Origin: Leptospiraceae bacterium
GTDB lineage: Bacteria > Spirochaetota > Leptospiria > Leptospirales > Leptospiraceae
NCBI GenBank assembly: GCA_024233835.1
Contig: JACKPC010000007.1
Location: 320,373 to 384,372 of the forward strand
DNA: 64,000 nucleotides
Reading direction: 5' to 3'
Below, one piece after another: positions 53,637 through 62,668 of the stretch (its first letter is position 1; each line of letters begins with the position of its first letter). The notes beneath the pieces are model-generated. The model was not told where the DNA came from, ran no database searches, and worked only from the letters and a program-made list of their open reading frames with translations. Both the position numbers and the translations under genes were made by a program.

Positions 53637-54764
53637 TCAATATTTCTTCCAGACTGTCCGATTCACATAATCGGTATAACTATGGATAATGCGGACAACT
53701 TGTTTAGAAACAGGACCACCTTCATAATCTTTTACTATAGGTATCGTCCTCTTTTTATAGTCATGCTGCATAGTAATAACTTTAATTGATTCCAATATTC
53801 TCTCTTGTTTTAGCCCACTCATAATTAAAGTTCCTTCATCCATACCTTCTGGCCTTTCATGAGCATTTCTTATAGTTATCGCAGGTAAATTAAGTAAAGA
53901 TGCTTCTTCTGTAATAGTACCACTATCAGAAAGAATACAAAAAGCAGACATCTGTAATGAAAGATAATCTATTAATCCGAATGGCTTCATAAACTGTATT
54001 AACGGATGGACTTCAATTTCAGTCAAAGATTCCAATCGCTTCCTGGTTCTTGGATGTGTAGAAACTATCACCGGATATTGGTATTCTTTTGCTATTGAAT
54101 TTAAGGAGATCAACAAATCTAATAGATTTTCTTTTGTATCAACATTTTCTTCCCTATGGGTACTTACTATAAAATATTGATATTTGTTTAATCTTAATGA
54201 ATCAAGTATTTCTGATTTTTCTATTTTAGGTAAATAGTAGTTTATAACCTCATCCATATGAGAACCGGTTTTTATAATTGTCTCAGGTCTTATACCCTCA
54301 TCTAACAAATATCTCCTGGCATGTTCTGTTAATACCATATTTATATCACTCAGATGATCCACCACCTTACGATTTAACTCTTCGGGAACTCTTTGATCAA
54401 AACATCGATTTCCTGCTTCCATGTGGAATACAGGAATCTTCCTTCTTTTAGCAGGTATTACGGCCAAACATGTATTTGTATCTCCATACAACATAAGAGC
54501 ATCCGGTTTAACTTCCTCAAAAATTTCATCCGATCTGGTGATTACCTCAGCAATAGTCTTTGCCACGGTATCTGATGCAACATTTAGAAAATAATCCGGT
54601 TTTCGAATTTCTAAATCATCAAAAAAAACTTGATTTAATTCATAATCATAATTCTGTCCGGAGTGAACCAGAGTATGGCTGGTATATTTATCCAACTCAG
54701 CAATCACTCTACTCATTTTTATCAATTCGGGTCTAGTTCCGACCAAGGTCATCACTTTAAGCAT
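53637..54764 (-). CDS. wecB: UDP-GlcNAc 2-epimerase family (WecB/CapG/FnlC)
   Basis: 375 residues. Motifs are GTRPELIKMSRVI, HSGQNYDYELNQVFF, LMLYGDTNTCLAV, HMEAGNRCFDQRVPEE, VSTHREENVDTKENL and LSDSGTITEEASLLNLP. After CapE and an RmlD-like reductase this protein is expected to perform the last 2-epimerisation to UDP-L-FucNAc or UDP-L-QuiNAc, rather than to make ManNAc (inference from order). AGGAAG lies 6 bases before the ATG. The start overlaps the capE-like gene by 8 bases. Confidence 0.92.
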   Translation of the reverse strand: MLKVMTLVGTRPELIKMSRVIAELDKYTSHTLVHSGQNYDYELNQVFFDDLEIRKPDYFLNVASDTVAKTIAEVITRSDEIFEEVKPDALMLYGDTNTCLAVIPAKRRKIPVFHMEAGNRCFDQRVPEELNRKVVDHLSDINMVLTEHARRYLLDEGIRPETIIKTGSHMDEVINYYLPKIEKSEILDSLRLNKYQYFIVSTHREENVDTKENLLDLLISLNSIAKEYQYPVIVSTHPRTRKRLESLTEIEVHPLIQFMKPFGLIDYLSLQMSAFCILSDSGTITEEASLLNLPAITIRNAHERPEGMDEGTLIMSGLKQERILESIKVITMQHDYKKRTIPIVKDYEGGPVSKQVVRIIHSYTDYVNRTVWKKY

Positions 54765-55767
54765 TAAGTTCTTCCTGTATATAACTTAGTTTTAAAAGTA
54801 AAGTTTTGATTCCTTCTATATTCAATCTTTCTGTATTATGTGAAGTATAATCATCTAATTCAGAAACTTTTTGCTCACCTTCTACAAAATATTTTTTATA
54901 ATTTAAATCACGATTATCTGCGGGTATTCTAAAATATCTTCCCATATCTTCTGCTTTGGCCATTTCTTCTCTCGATACTAAGGATTCATATAATTTTTCA
55001 CCATGTCTGGTTCCGATTATTTTTATTTCATTTTGTTTCCGAAAAAGTTCTTTTAAAGCCAATGCCAAATCTGCTATAGTGGAGGCCGGTGCTTTTTGAA
55101 TGAATAGATCACCCTGCTTTGCATGATTAAACGCATGCAATACCAGGTCTACAGAATCTTCTAGAGACATTAAGAACCTTGTCATATTCGGATCTGTGAC
55201 CGTCAATGGCTCAGCTTTTTTCAGTTGTTCAATAAACAAAGGAATGACCGAACCTCTTGAGGCCATTACATTCCCATATCTGGTAGCACACAAAACTGTT
55301 ATATCATTCATAATATTCCTGGATTTTGCCACCATCACTTTCTCTGCCATAGCTTTTGATATCCCCATTGCATTGATAGGATAAACAGCTTTATCAGTAC
55401 TAAGAACCACTACTCTTTTGACTTGATTAGCTATAGCTGCACTCAATACATTATCTGTTCCTATCACATTGGTTTTAATGGCTTCCATTGGATAAAACTC
55501 ACAGGAAGGCACCTGTTTTAAAGCGGCAGCATGAAAGATATAATCAACTCCAATAGTAGCCTGGTAAATACTGTCGTAATCTCTAACATCACCAATATAG
55601 AATTTAAGCTTATCATTAGATAAGGAAATTCTCATATCTTCCTGTTTTTTTTCATCCCTGCTAAATACACGAATCTCTTTTACATCCGTGTCTAAAAATC
55701 TTTTCAAAACAGTATTTCCAAAAGAGCCTGTACCACCGGTGATAAGCAATACTTTATTATCAAACAT
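54757..55767 (-). CDS. UDP-GlcNAc 4,6-dehydratase/5-epimerase, CapE/FnlA type
   Basis: 336 residues from ATG 55767 (MFDNKVLLITGGTGSFGNTV), 8 bases inside the end of the upstream gene; a longer start at 55788 is less likely. The NAD motif is GGTGSFGNTV and the active-site block INAMGISKAMAEKV has Met in place of the usual Tyr of YxxxK, as in CapE, FlaA1 and WbjB. STDKAVYP and RYGNVMASRGSVIP are also diagnostic. It makes the 4-keto-6-deoxy intermediate for L-amino sugars. Confidence 0.92.
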   Translation of the reverse strand: MFDNKVLLITGGTGSFGNTVLKRFLDTDVKEIRVFSRDEKKQEDMRISLSNDKLKFYIGDVRDYDSIYQATIGVDYIFHAAALKQVPSCEFYPMEAIKTNVIGTDNVLSAAIANQVKRVVVLSTDKAVYPINAMGISKAMAEKVMVAKSRNIMNDITVLCATRYGNVMASRGSVIPLFIEQLKKAEPLTVTDPNMTRFLMSLEDSVDLVLHAFNHAKQGDLFIQKAPASTIADLALALKELFRKQNEIKIIGTRHGEKLYESLVSREEMAKAEDMGRYFRIPADNRDLNYKKYFVEGEQKVSELDDYTSHNTERLNIEGIKTLLLKLSYIQEELNA

Positions 55768-56641
55768 TTTTTCTATCCATATAATCAAGTTTATATCTCA
55801 ACATTCTCTGAATCAACTCATCCCAATTCGGAGGAACATAACCCGTTACTTTTCTAAATTTTTCTGAATTTAAAGAACGATCAATAATTACTTCTTGATT
55901 TTCAATAATATTAATATTTTTCCGGTAGTGTTTTTTCACTATTTGTAATAGATTATATTTATCTATTGGCTCAGTGGATATATGATATAGACCATATAAG
56001 TTTGGATTTGGGAGTATGTATTCTTTAATGATATGAGCTAATTCTATTGTTGGAAAACCGGAAAATATAGCCTTTTTATATCCATTTACAATTCCTTGTT
56101 GAGACAAAAACCAATCTATTAAAGAATAATTTGAATTTAACTCATGTCCTATAATTGATGTTCTGATTGTAAAAACATGCTCTTTATCATGAATCTCGCC
56201 TATGTATTTTGACTTGCCATACAAATCTTCTGCATCAGAGATATCTTCTTCAATATACATACCTTTCTTACCGGAAAATACGCAATCAGTACTTATATGT
56301 ATCAAACGAGCATTCATCAATTCACATAATCCACTTAATCTATGAGGTAGCATAGAATTAATTGGTAATACAGTTAAAGGATCTTTTGCATTTCCCTGTT
56401 GTTTTATAATTCCTATACAGTTAATTACTATATCAGGTTTGACTTCTTTAAACAATTTTACAAGATTATCTTGTTTAGTTATATCAACATCTAATATTAT
56501 TTTTTTTCTCTGTATAGAAGTAAAAAAATCAAGCATGACAGAATTTCTAACCGTTCCCCACACATCGATTTCTGAGTTAGAAAAGTATTTGAATAGGGTG
56601 CTACCCAGCATCCCAGTTGTACCTAAGATTAATATTTTCAT
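55760..56641 (-). CDS. RmlD-like 4-ketoreductase of the L-amino-sugar module
   Basis: 293 residues. The Rossmann motif is GTTGMLGSTLFKYF and the block HISTDCVFSGKKGMYIEED is followed by LYGKSKYIGEI (YxxxK). It is an RmlD-type reductase without the cupin domain present in CapF/FnlB/WbjC. Between CapE and other module genes, this type is like WbvR, which works in UDP-L-QuiNAc synthesis; UDP-L-FucNAc is still possible. No clear ribosome binding site is seen. Confidence 0.87.
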   Translation of the reverse strand: MKILILGTTGMLGSTLFKYFSNSEIDVWGTVRNSVMLDFFTSIQRKKIILDVDITKQDNLVKLFKEVKPDIVINCIGIIKQQGNAKDPLTVLPINSMLPHRLSGLCELMNARLIHISTDCVFSGKKGMYIEEDISDAEDLYGKSKYIGEIHDKEHVFTIRTSIIGHELNSNYSLIDWFLSQQGIVNGYKKAIFSGFPTIELAHIIKEYILPNPNLYGLYHISTEPIDKYNLLQIVKKHYRKNINIIENQEVIIDRSLNSEKFRKVTGYVPPNWDELIQRMLRYKLDYMDRKNV

Positions 56642-56645
56642 TGGT

Positions 56646-57800
56646 TTAATTACTACTTATATTTGTTAATGCTATTCTATTAAAAAATAAAAATGTCTCT
56701 TCAGCACATTTTTCCCAGGAAAATTTTTGGGCTTTGTTATATGCTTTACTAGAACATTCCACTCTAAAATTCTTATTCATAATTAGTTTTTCAATGGAAT
56801 CCGATATTGAATCCGGTTTTAGTGGATTAAAAAAAACTCCGGCTTCACCTAATAACTCCGGCATGGCAGACATTTCAGAACAAGCAATTGGTAATCCTGA
56901 TGCCATTGCTTCTGTTAGAATTTGTCCGAAAGTTTCACAAGAAGATGCAAAAACAAATAGATCAGATCCTTTGTAAAAGCTTTCTATTTCTTGATGAGAA
57001 ATACCACTATAATACTTTATATACCGATTTTCAGGATCCACTTTGCTTATTGTTTCTTTTAATTTTATAAATGCTTTTTTTTCATCAGGATTCCCAATTA
57101 AAGTTAACTCTAACGGCATGTTTTTCCTTCTTAAAATATCCACCGCTTTTACAACATTCCATTGATGTTTATATTCTCCAATAAAAGAAACATAGAGTAG
57201 TTTATACGGATTTGAAGTTGAATATTCAGAAATTTCTTTTTGCTCTTTAGGCTTACCGTAAAATTTCGAGTTTATACCATGATGAACAATTACAGTATTT
57301 TCTTTAGTTTTATTTAATTGAGTTAATACTCTCTCTCTCGCAAATTCAGTTAAATAAATTACTCCATCAGCACTTTTAAAAGTCTTAGATTGAGTAATTC
57401 TTAACATTTTCATCTTAATCGCAAATAAAGAGAACCCATACCTTTTAATTTCTTCTACTTCAAAAGGTAAAAGATTTTGGCTCATAGTTACAAAAGGACG
57501 AAAACCACCTGAATAAGTTCCACCCGGAATAAATAAAATATCACAATTAACTTGCTTAGCTCGTTTACTTAGTAGAAACTTTTGCCAATAAGTTCTGTGT
57601 AACAAAGACTTATTCAATAAAGGTTCATATACTTTTTCAAGCCAATTTCTATCTTCTATTTTATCTAAAGTAGAAGTACCACCCCAAACAAAGACTTTCT
57701 CAAATTGATATTTCTGAGGCTCAGCAGCTCGTAAAAGCTCTACAAGATGAACTACTCCACCTCCACCACGAATATTTGATGCGTCGATTCCTAGGATCAT
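56646..57800 (-). CDS. GT4 glycosyltransferase
   Basis: 384 residues, GT-B fold. N-terminus GIDASNIRGGGGVVHLVELL is the glycine-rich donor-side loop, VIYLTEFARERVL is a typical mid part, and FVFASSCETFGQILTEAMASGLPIACS carries the conserved GT4 acid (E-x7-E motif). The substrate is unknown. The ATG overlaps the stop of a small upstream ORF (ATGA). It ends 4 bases before the RmlD-like gene. Confidence 0.92.
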   Translation of the reverse strand: MILGIDASNIRGGGGVVHLVELLRAAEPQKYQFEKVFVWGGTSTLDKIEDRNWLEKVYEPLLNKSLLHRTYWQKFLLSKRAKQVNCDILFIPGGTYSGGFRPFVTMSQNLLPFEVEEIKRYGFSLFAIKMKMLRITQSKTFKSADGVIYLTEFARERVLTQLNKTKENTVIVHHGINSKFYGKPKEQKEISEYSTSNPYKLLYVSFIGEYKHQWNVVKAVDILRRKNMPLELTLIGNPDEKKAFIKLKETISKVDPENRYIKYYSGISHQEIESFYKGSDLFVFASSCETFGQILTEAMASGLPIACSEMSAMPELLGEAGVFFNPLKPDSISDSIEKLIMNKNFRVECSSKAYNKAQKFSWEKCAEETFLFFNRIALTNISSN

Positions 57801-57919
57801 TTTGTTAAAACTACTTGAATTTTATTTTTCTCTAACCATTCAGAGTTCATATAAAAAACTTTCACAGTAAATTTGATAAAGGGATTCGTCATCCCTATTT
57901 TTCTTAAGGGGAAGCCCAA
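57797..57919 (-). CDS. Doubtful small ORF coupled to the GT4 gene
   Basis: A frame open from 57955 ends at TGA 57799-57797, overlapping the GT4 start as ATGA. A TTG at 57919 or ATG at 57892 could begin a 40- or 31-residue peptide with LGFPLRKIGMTNPFIKF and YMNSEWLEKNKIQVVL. The composition looks like protein rather than noise, but no start has a well placed ribosome binding site. It could also be the remains of a larger gene. The 144-bp gap between the polymerase and GT4 genes holds nothing else. Confidence 0.3.
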   Translation of the reverse strand: MGFPLRKIGMTNPFIKFTVKVFYMNSEWLEKNKIQVVLTK

Positions 57920-57944
57920 GCTAAGTACAAGCCTAATTTGCCCT

Positions 57945-59312
57945 CTATTTAAACCTTAATAAGTATAAATTTCTTCTAAAAATACCCCATAGAATAAAGA
58001 ATATAATGATTAGCGACTTATCATACCATATTGAATAATGTATATCCATCAAAAAAAATACCATTATACTCACATAGGACAACTCCAATTGTTTCCAGGT
58101 ATCATCATTTATAACTATATCTTTAATTAACCTTAACTTCATACCAAAAAGAATAAAACCTGTAAAAATACTAAGATAAAGAGGAAATCCAATTAATGTT
58201 ATTGAGTCCAAAAAGCCAACATCACCACCAATTGCATATATTGGTTTTTTAAATAAATCTCCAAACACTAATAAATAAGGATATTCCAAACACAAATCTA
58301 AAAAATGTAAAATTTCTTCAAATATAATACCTACTGTGTAGCTATCTTTTGAAGATGTAAAAACAAATAAAAGCTGATTAACCAACATATTAAACGCTCT
58401 ATAAATAAGCAAAGAAATAAATTCAAAGAAGAAGACTGTAAAAACACTTAGAAGAAGAAACATTATTAAAAGCGAATGGAAGAGGTATTGCTTTACAAAT
58501 ATATCCTTACGCACCTTTGATATTTTAAAAATATCTTTATAAAACCATAAACCAACTATCATATACACGACGATAGATGTAGTATTCATCCCCAATACAA
58601 GAACAGAAAAGCCCAGACTCCAAATAAAAAACTTGATTTTCTTCTTATATTCCCTGATTAAAGACAATAGAGTATAAAAACATATTATTATATATGCAGA
58701 AGTCATGCTGTGCTTTGATAGAATACCTTGCGCTCTCGAACCAGTACTTAATCTTGCTTGATTTGCATTCCCTATATCTTCTGTCTTCATTCGCTTCATT
58801 GAATAATAAAAAGCTTTTTCAGAAAAATTCGTAAGTTTATCATTAACAGATTTATTATAGGATTCATAAACAAACTGTGTACTTATTATCATACCACAGA
58901 TTACTATCATTTTTAACAATACTGTAATTAATTCAATTTTCTTAATACTTACCACAAAAAAATAAAACAATACCGGAGCTGCATATAAAAATAGATACCT
59001 AAAGATCTCGCCGACTTCCCGATATTCAAGAAATGTAACAATTATCTTAATTATTATAATTATCCAAAAAATACCAATAAAAAAATCTATATATTTTTGC
59101 TTTGGATACAAATTTAAAAAAAAATACTCTATAACATTACCAATATTAAGAAAAACCAAAAGCATTAGTAAAATATAAGGAACTAAAGCCCATAACTCAC
59201 TATTAAATGTTACTTGGAAAAAAAAAGTAAATGAAGTAAATATAACGCTTAAACTAATTAAGATTTTATTTATTATACTTTTAAGATTTTTTCTGTTAAA
59301 TAATGTCTCCAC
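57945..59312 (-). CDS. O-antigen polymerase (Wzy)-like membrane protein
   Basis: 455 residues with about 11 or 12 helices. A large polar loop (about 165-205) contains RLSTGSRAQGILSKHSMTSA, the Arg-Gly-containing region typical of Wzy/WaaL O-antigen polymerases and ligases. Near the end GGDVGFLDSITLIGFPLYL and DIHYSIWYDKS fit Wzy C-terminal blocks. It lies among transferases and is the best polymerase candidate of the cluster. Ligase function cannot be excluded. Codon use is very AT-rich, usual for Wzy genes. Confidence 0.8.
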   Translation of the reverse strand: METLFNRKNLKSIINKILISLSVIFTSFTFFFQVTFNSELWALVPYILLMLLVFLNIGNVIEYFFLNLYPKQKYIDFFIGIFWIIIIIKIIVTFLEYREVGEIFRYLFLYAAPVLFYFFVVSIKKIELITVLLKMIVICGMIISTQFVYESYNKSVNDKLTNFSEKAFYYSMKRMKTEDIGNANQARLSTGSRAQGILSKHSMTSAYIIICFYTLLSLIREYKKKIKFFIWSLGFSVLVLGMNTTSIVVYMIVGLWFYKDIFKISKVRKDIFVKQYLFHSLLIMFLLLSVFTVFFFEFISLLIYRAFNMLVNQLLFVFTSSKDSYTVGIIFEEILHFLDLCLEYPYLLVFGDLFKKPIYAIGGDVGFLDSITLIGFPLYLSIFTGFILFGMKLRLIKDIVINDDTWKQLELSYVSIMVFFLMDIHYSIWYDKSLIIIFFILWGIFRRNLYLLRFK

Positions 59313-59330
59313 TTAGCTTTAAATCCTTTA

Positions 59331-60248
59331 TTATATCTTAGAGGCTAACAATAGTATTCGTAATAGTTTTTTCATAAACACTATAAAACTTCCATCTCTC
59401 ATAAGAATAAAAAAACCTTTAGTTATTTTTTTCTGTTTAATTTCATAAATAGCCAAACCAGTATACCAAGTCTTAATGGCCTGATTTATTTCCGGTTCAT
59501 TAAACTTTTCCAATACTTTAATAGACTCCTCATAGCCACACCTCCCATGGTAATGTGAATTATTATTCTGATGTATACGATATCTACATATAACTTCTTG
59601 AACAGCTCTAACTTTATACTTATAGGAAATCTTAACAAACAAATCATAGTCTTCAGCTTGCTTGTAAGAAAAATCTATACCTCCAACTCCCCAAAAGAAT
59701 TCATTTTTCACCATACCGGATACTAAAAAAATAAAATTCTCATAGATTAATCGATTAAAGATATTACCTTCAGGTAAAACTTCATTTAAGACTTCCCTGT
59801 TATATCTTTCAGCACCGGAACTTAAAATATTACTTTCTGTTTCGGGAACAATAAATGAAATAACCTTCCCATAAACCAACCCCAAACTATCATCTTCCTC
59901 TGCAATAATAGCTACCTGCTTTTCTAGTTTTTCCGGAAGCCAAATATCATCACAATCCAAAAACCCTATCCACTCTCCACTGGCTTTTTCAGCAGCTAAA
60001 TTCCTGGCAGCACCCAAAGTGGTATGCTCCGGTGCATAAAAATACTTCATGCGTTCATCTTTATAAGTCTTAAATATAGAAGCACTTTCGTCTGTAGATT
60101 GGTTATCCCAAAAAATAATCTCCCAATTAGTGTAGGTTTGGACCAAAACAGAATCTATAGCTTCTTTCAAATACTTCGAGCTATTATAACAGTTCATGAT
60201 TACACTGATTAATGGATTACTTTTCGAATCTCTATTTACCGTTTGCAT
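59331..60248 (-). CDS. GT2 glycosyltransferase
   Basis: 305 residues. SVIMNCYNSSKYLKEAIDSV, FWDNQSTDESASIF and GFLDCDDIWLPEKLEKQ are standard GT-A motifs with the DxD site; the catalytic-side QAEDYDLFVKISYK follows. The acceptor is unknown. It lies 15 bases after the DegT aminotransferase gene, so it may transfer the amino sugar made there (inference). Confidence 0.9.
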   Translation of the reverse strand: MQTVNRDSKSNPLISVIMNCYNSSKYLKEAIDSVLVQTYTNWEIIFWDNQSTDESASIFKTYKDERMKYFYAPEHTTLGAARNLAAEKASGEWIGFLDCDDIWLPEKLEKQVAIIAEEDDSLGLVYGKVISFIVPETESNILSSGAERYNREVLNEVLPEGNIFNRLIYENFIFLVSGMVKNEFFWGVGGIDFSYKQAEDYDLFVKISYKYKVRAVQEVICRYRIHQNNNSHYHGRCGYEESIKVLEKFNEPEINQAIKTWYTGLAIYEIKQKKITKGFFILMRDGSFIVFMKKLLRILLLASKI

Positions 60249-60263
60249 TTTATCTTTTACTTT

Positions 60264-61391
60264 TCATCTAAGGTTGACCGCTCTTTCTAACTCGTCCGCC
60301 ACATACTCAACATCTTCTACTGTTAAATCATAATGCAATGGTAAGGTCAGAAGTCCACTATATATTTTCTCAGTATTCGGAAATGCACTTGGTTTCAGAT
60401 CTTTATAATATGTTAACCAATGATTGGGTTGGTAGTGTAGGCCAGTCTGAATTCCTTTTTCAAGAAGCTGTTTTCTTAAGGATTCCCTGTCTTTCATTCC
60501 AGAAATGAGAACCGGATATATATGTGGAACGACCTCATCATAATTTTTTTGGAATGTTTTTATGCTCGAATGATTCTGAAACTTTTTATCATAAAGCTTT
60601 GCAAGCTCCTGCCTCTTCTTAGCCATCTCAGGAAAACGCTTGAGTTGTTCAATACCTATTGCCGCCATAATATTACTCATGTGGTATCGCCAACCTTGCT
60701 CAACAACATCAAATTCCCAACTCCTTTGACCACTATACCTTTTCTCAGTATCCTTTTCTACTGCTAATAACCGTAAATCTTTAATTTTATTTAAAACACC
60801 TTCATCTGAAGAAACAATACATCCACCTTCTCCGGAAGTAATATTTTTAATCCCATCAAAACTAAAACAGACAACATCTCCAAATGCTCCAATTTTCTGT
60901 CCCTTGTATACGGTTCCAAAAGCATGAGCAGCATCTTCTATCACTCTAAGTTTATTTTTTTCGGCAAATTGATAAATGGCTTCCAAATTCCCCGGTTGAC
61001 CCGCGTAATGAACGGGCATAATAGCTTTAGTATTTGGAGTCAGACGTTTTATAGCATCGTCCAGATCGATGGAACAATACTTTGGTTCTATATCACAGGC
61101 AACCGGTTTTGCACCTGTAGCAGAAATTGCCTGAAAACTGGCAACATAAGTTAGAGACTGAACAAGAACTTCATCACCCTTTCCTATACCGCAGGCTTGA
61201 ATTGCTAATTGTAAAGCAGCAGTTCCTGTATTAACACACACTGTTTCTCTTCCAAAAAAATCAGCGAGCATGGTTTCGAAGAGCTTTGTTTCTTCCCCCA
61301 TCCCTAATAACTCTTTATCTAATGTCCTTAATACTGCTTGTTTTTCAGAATCGGATAAACAGGATTTTGAAAGTCGGATTAGTTTATTCAT
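60264..61391 (-). CDS. DegT/DnrJ/EryC1/StrS aminotransferase
   Basis: 375 residues, PLP-dependent sugar aminotransferase. VNTGTAALQLAIQA is the phosphate-binding loop, VIEDAAHAFGT holds the Asp that contacts PLP nitrogen, and SFDGIKNITSGEGG provides the Schiff-base Lys. Because Lys is kept, this is not an RfbH-type 3-dehydrase, which has His there. With rfbF and rfbG it may make a CDP- or other nucleotide-linked 4-amino sugar (inference). Confidence 0.92.
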   Translation of the reverse strand: MNKLIRLSKSCLSDSEKQAVLRTLDKELLGMGEETKLFETMLADFFGRETVCVNTGTAALQLAIQACGIGKGDEVLVQSLTYVASFQAISATGAKPVACDIEPKYCSIDLDDAIKRLTPNTKAIMPVHYAGQPGNLEAIYQFAEKNKLRVIEDAAHAFGTVYKGQKIGAFGDVVCFSFDGIKNITSGEGGCIVSSDEGVLNKIKDLRLLAVEKDTEKRYSGQRSWEFDVVEQGWRYHMSNIMAAIGIEQLKRFPEMAKKRQELAKLYDKKFQNHSSIKTFQKNYDEVVPHIYPVLISGMKDRESLRKQLLEKGIQTGLHYQPNHWLTYYKDLKPSAFPNTEKIYSGLLTLPLHYDLTVEDVEYVADELERAVNLR

Positions 61392-61394
61392 AGT

Positions 61395-62159
61395 TTAAAT
61401 CTTCCAAGGAGCTTTTCCCGAACTCCATAGTTCTTCCAAATAATCCTTATCTCTTTTCGTATCCATACATTGCCAGAATCCATCGTGCTGGTATGCCATG
61501 AGTTCCCCCATCTTCGCTGCCTGTTCAAGCGGTTCCCTTTCCAAAATTGTAGAATCCCCGGAGATTAAATCAAAGAACTCAGGCTCAATCACAAAGTACC
61601 CTCCGTTAATCCAGCCCTGAGTGGTCTGTGGCTTTTCCTGAAAACTTTTTACTGCACCTTCTTTGATATCCAATTCTCCAAATCGAGCCGCCGGATGTAC
61701 GGAGGTCACAGTTACCATCTTTCCATGGTTCTTATGGAATTTAATTAATTCTTCTATATTAACATTTGAAACTCCATCTCCGTAAGTAAGCATGAAGGTT
61801 TCATTTCCTATATACGATTGTAGTCGCTTCACCCTCCCACCCGTCATTGAATTCAGCCCTGTATCAACAAGCGTTATTCTCCAATCCATAGAAGAGGAAG
61901 AATGTGTAGAAATTGCACCTGTTGACAAATCAACTGTAAAATCAGAATTAAGAGTTTTATAATTCAAAAAATATTCCTTCACATATTCCGATTTATACCC
62001 CAGAGCCAGATAAAAGTCCTTATGTCCAAAATTAGAATATGCATTCATGATATGCCAGAGAATAGGTTTTCCTCCAATCGGAACCATAGGTTTTGGAATC
62101 ATATCAGTGTATTCCGCAAGTCGCGTACCGAATCCACCGGCGAGGAGTATTGTTTTCAT
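61395..62159 (-). CDS. rfbF: Glucose-1-phosphate cytidylyltransferase
   Basis: 254 residues from ATG 62159, which has GGTGA 5 bases upstream; a longer start would overlap the cupin gene. Motifs are ILLAGGFGTRLAEYTDMIPKPMV, GHKDFYLALGYKSE and TYGDGVSNVNIEELI, then RFGELDIKEGAVKSFQEKP and GYFVIEPEFFD. These are specific for the CDP-glucose-forming RfbF group. It supplies the substrate for RfbG. Confidence 0.94.
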   Translation of the reverse strand: MKTILLAGGFGTRLAEYTDMIPKPMVPIGGKPILWHIMNAYSNFGHKDFYLALGYKSEYVKEYFLNYKTLNSDFTVDLSTGAISTHSSSSMDWRITLVDTGLNSMTGGRVKRLQSYIGNETFMLTYGDGVSNVNIEELIKFHKNHGKMVTVTSVHPAARFGELDIKEGAVKSFQEKPQTTQGWINGGYFVIEPEFFDLISGDSTILEREPLEQAAKMGELMAYQHDGFWQCMDTKRDKDYLEELWSSGKAPWKI

Positions 62160-62163
62160 AAAT

Positions 62164-62604
62164 TCACCATCCACCCTGTATATTTTCTATCGGCATATTG
62201 TTGGCTTCTTTAGGATCATGTAATAAATTAGCTATGTTCAAAAGAATATTTTCTTCACCAATTCCACTAAAGGATAACCAGATTTTAGGAGGAACTGTAA
62301 GACGATAGTAATTATTACGTGACAATTCCACAGAACCAAACTCGCCCATTGTCTTTGAGTCTTCCCTATCATCATAAGCTATAAATTTGATTATTCCACT
62401 GATAACGACTAAATTAAGAGTCATCTCCAGATGTTTCTTCCAGCCCTTTATTTTCCCTTTTTCAACTGTAGAAAAATAAGCTTCACCGAATCCTGAAAAA
62501 CCGGGATCCGTTTTCTTCATGGCATGTAATACATTCCCCATTTCACCGGGAATGATTTTTAACGGGGTTAGGAGTATTCCATCTATTTCATTAATTTCTT
62601 TCAT
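62164..62604 (-). CDS. RmlC-like cupin, sugar epimerase/isomerase candidate
   Basis: 146 residues, cupin fold. GFGEAYFSTVEKGKIKGWKKHLEMTLN, NLVVISGIIKFIAYDDRED and VPPKIWLSFSG match dTDP-4-dehydrorhamnose 3,5-epimerase-like proteins, but it is shorter than RfbC and lacks the RGLHFQ block. Its place between rfbG and rfbF suggests action on CDP-4-keto-6-deoxyglucose (inference). A polymer-specific 3- or 5-epimerase is the likely role. Confidence 0.8.
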   Translation of the reverse strand: MKEINEIDGILLTPLKIIPGEMGNVLHAMKKTDPGFSGFGEAYFSTVEKGKIKGWKKHLEMTLNLVVISGIIKFIAYDDREDSKTMGEFGSVELSRNNYYRLTVPPKIWLSFSGIGEENILLNIANLLHDPKEANNMPIENIQGGW

Positions 62605-62668
62605 TTAATTTTATTACTCACTTCTTTACTAGCGAGGGTTAGTGTTCATGAATAAAATGATTGATTTT

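Noticed and set aside
60264..61391. RfbH-type 3-dehydrase for 3,6-dideoxy sugars
   Set aside because: The PLP-binding Lys is present in SFDGIKN and the protein is shorter than RfbH.
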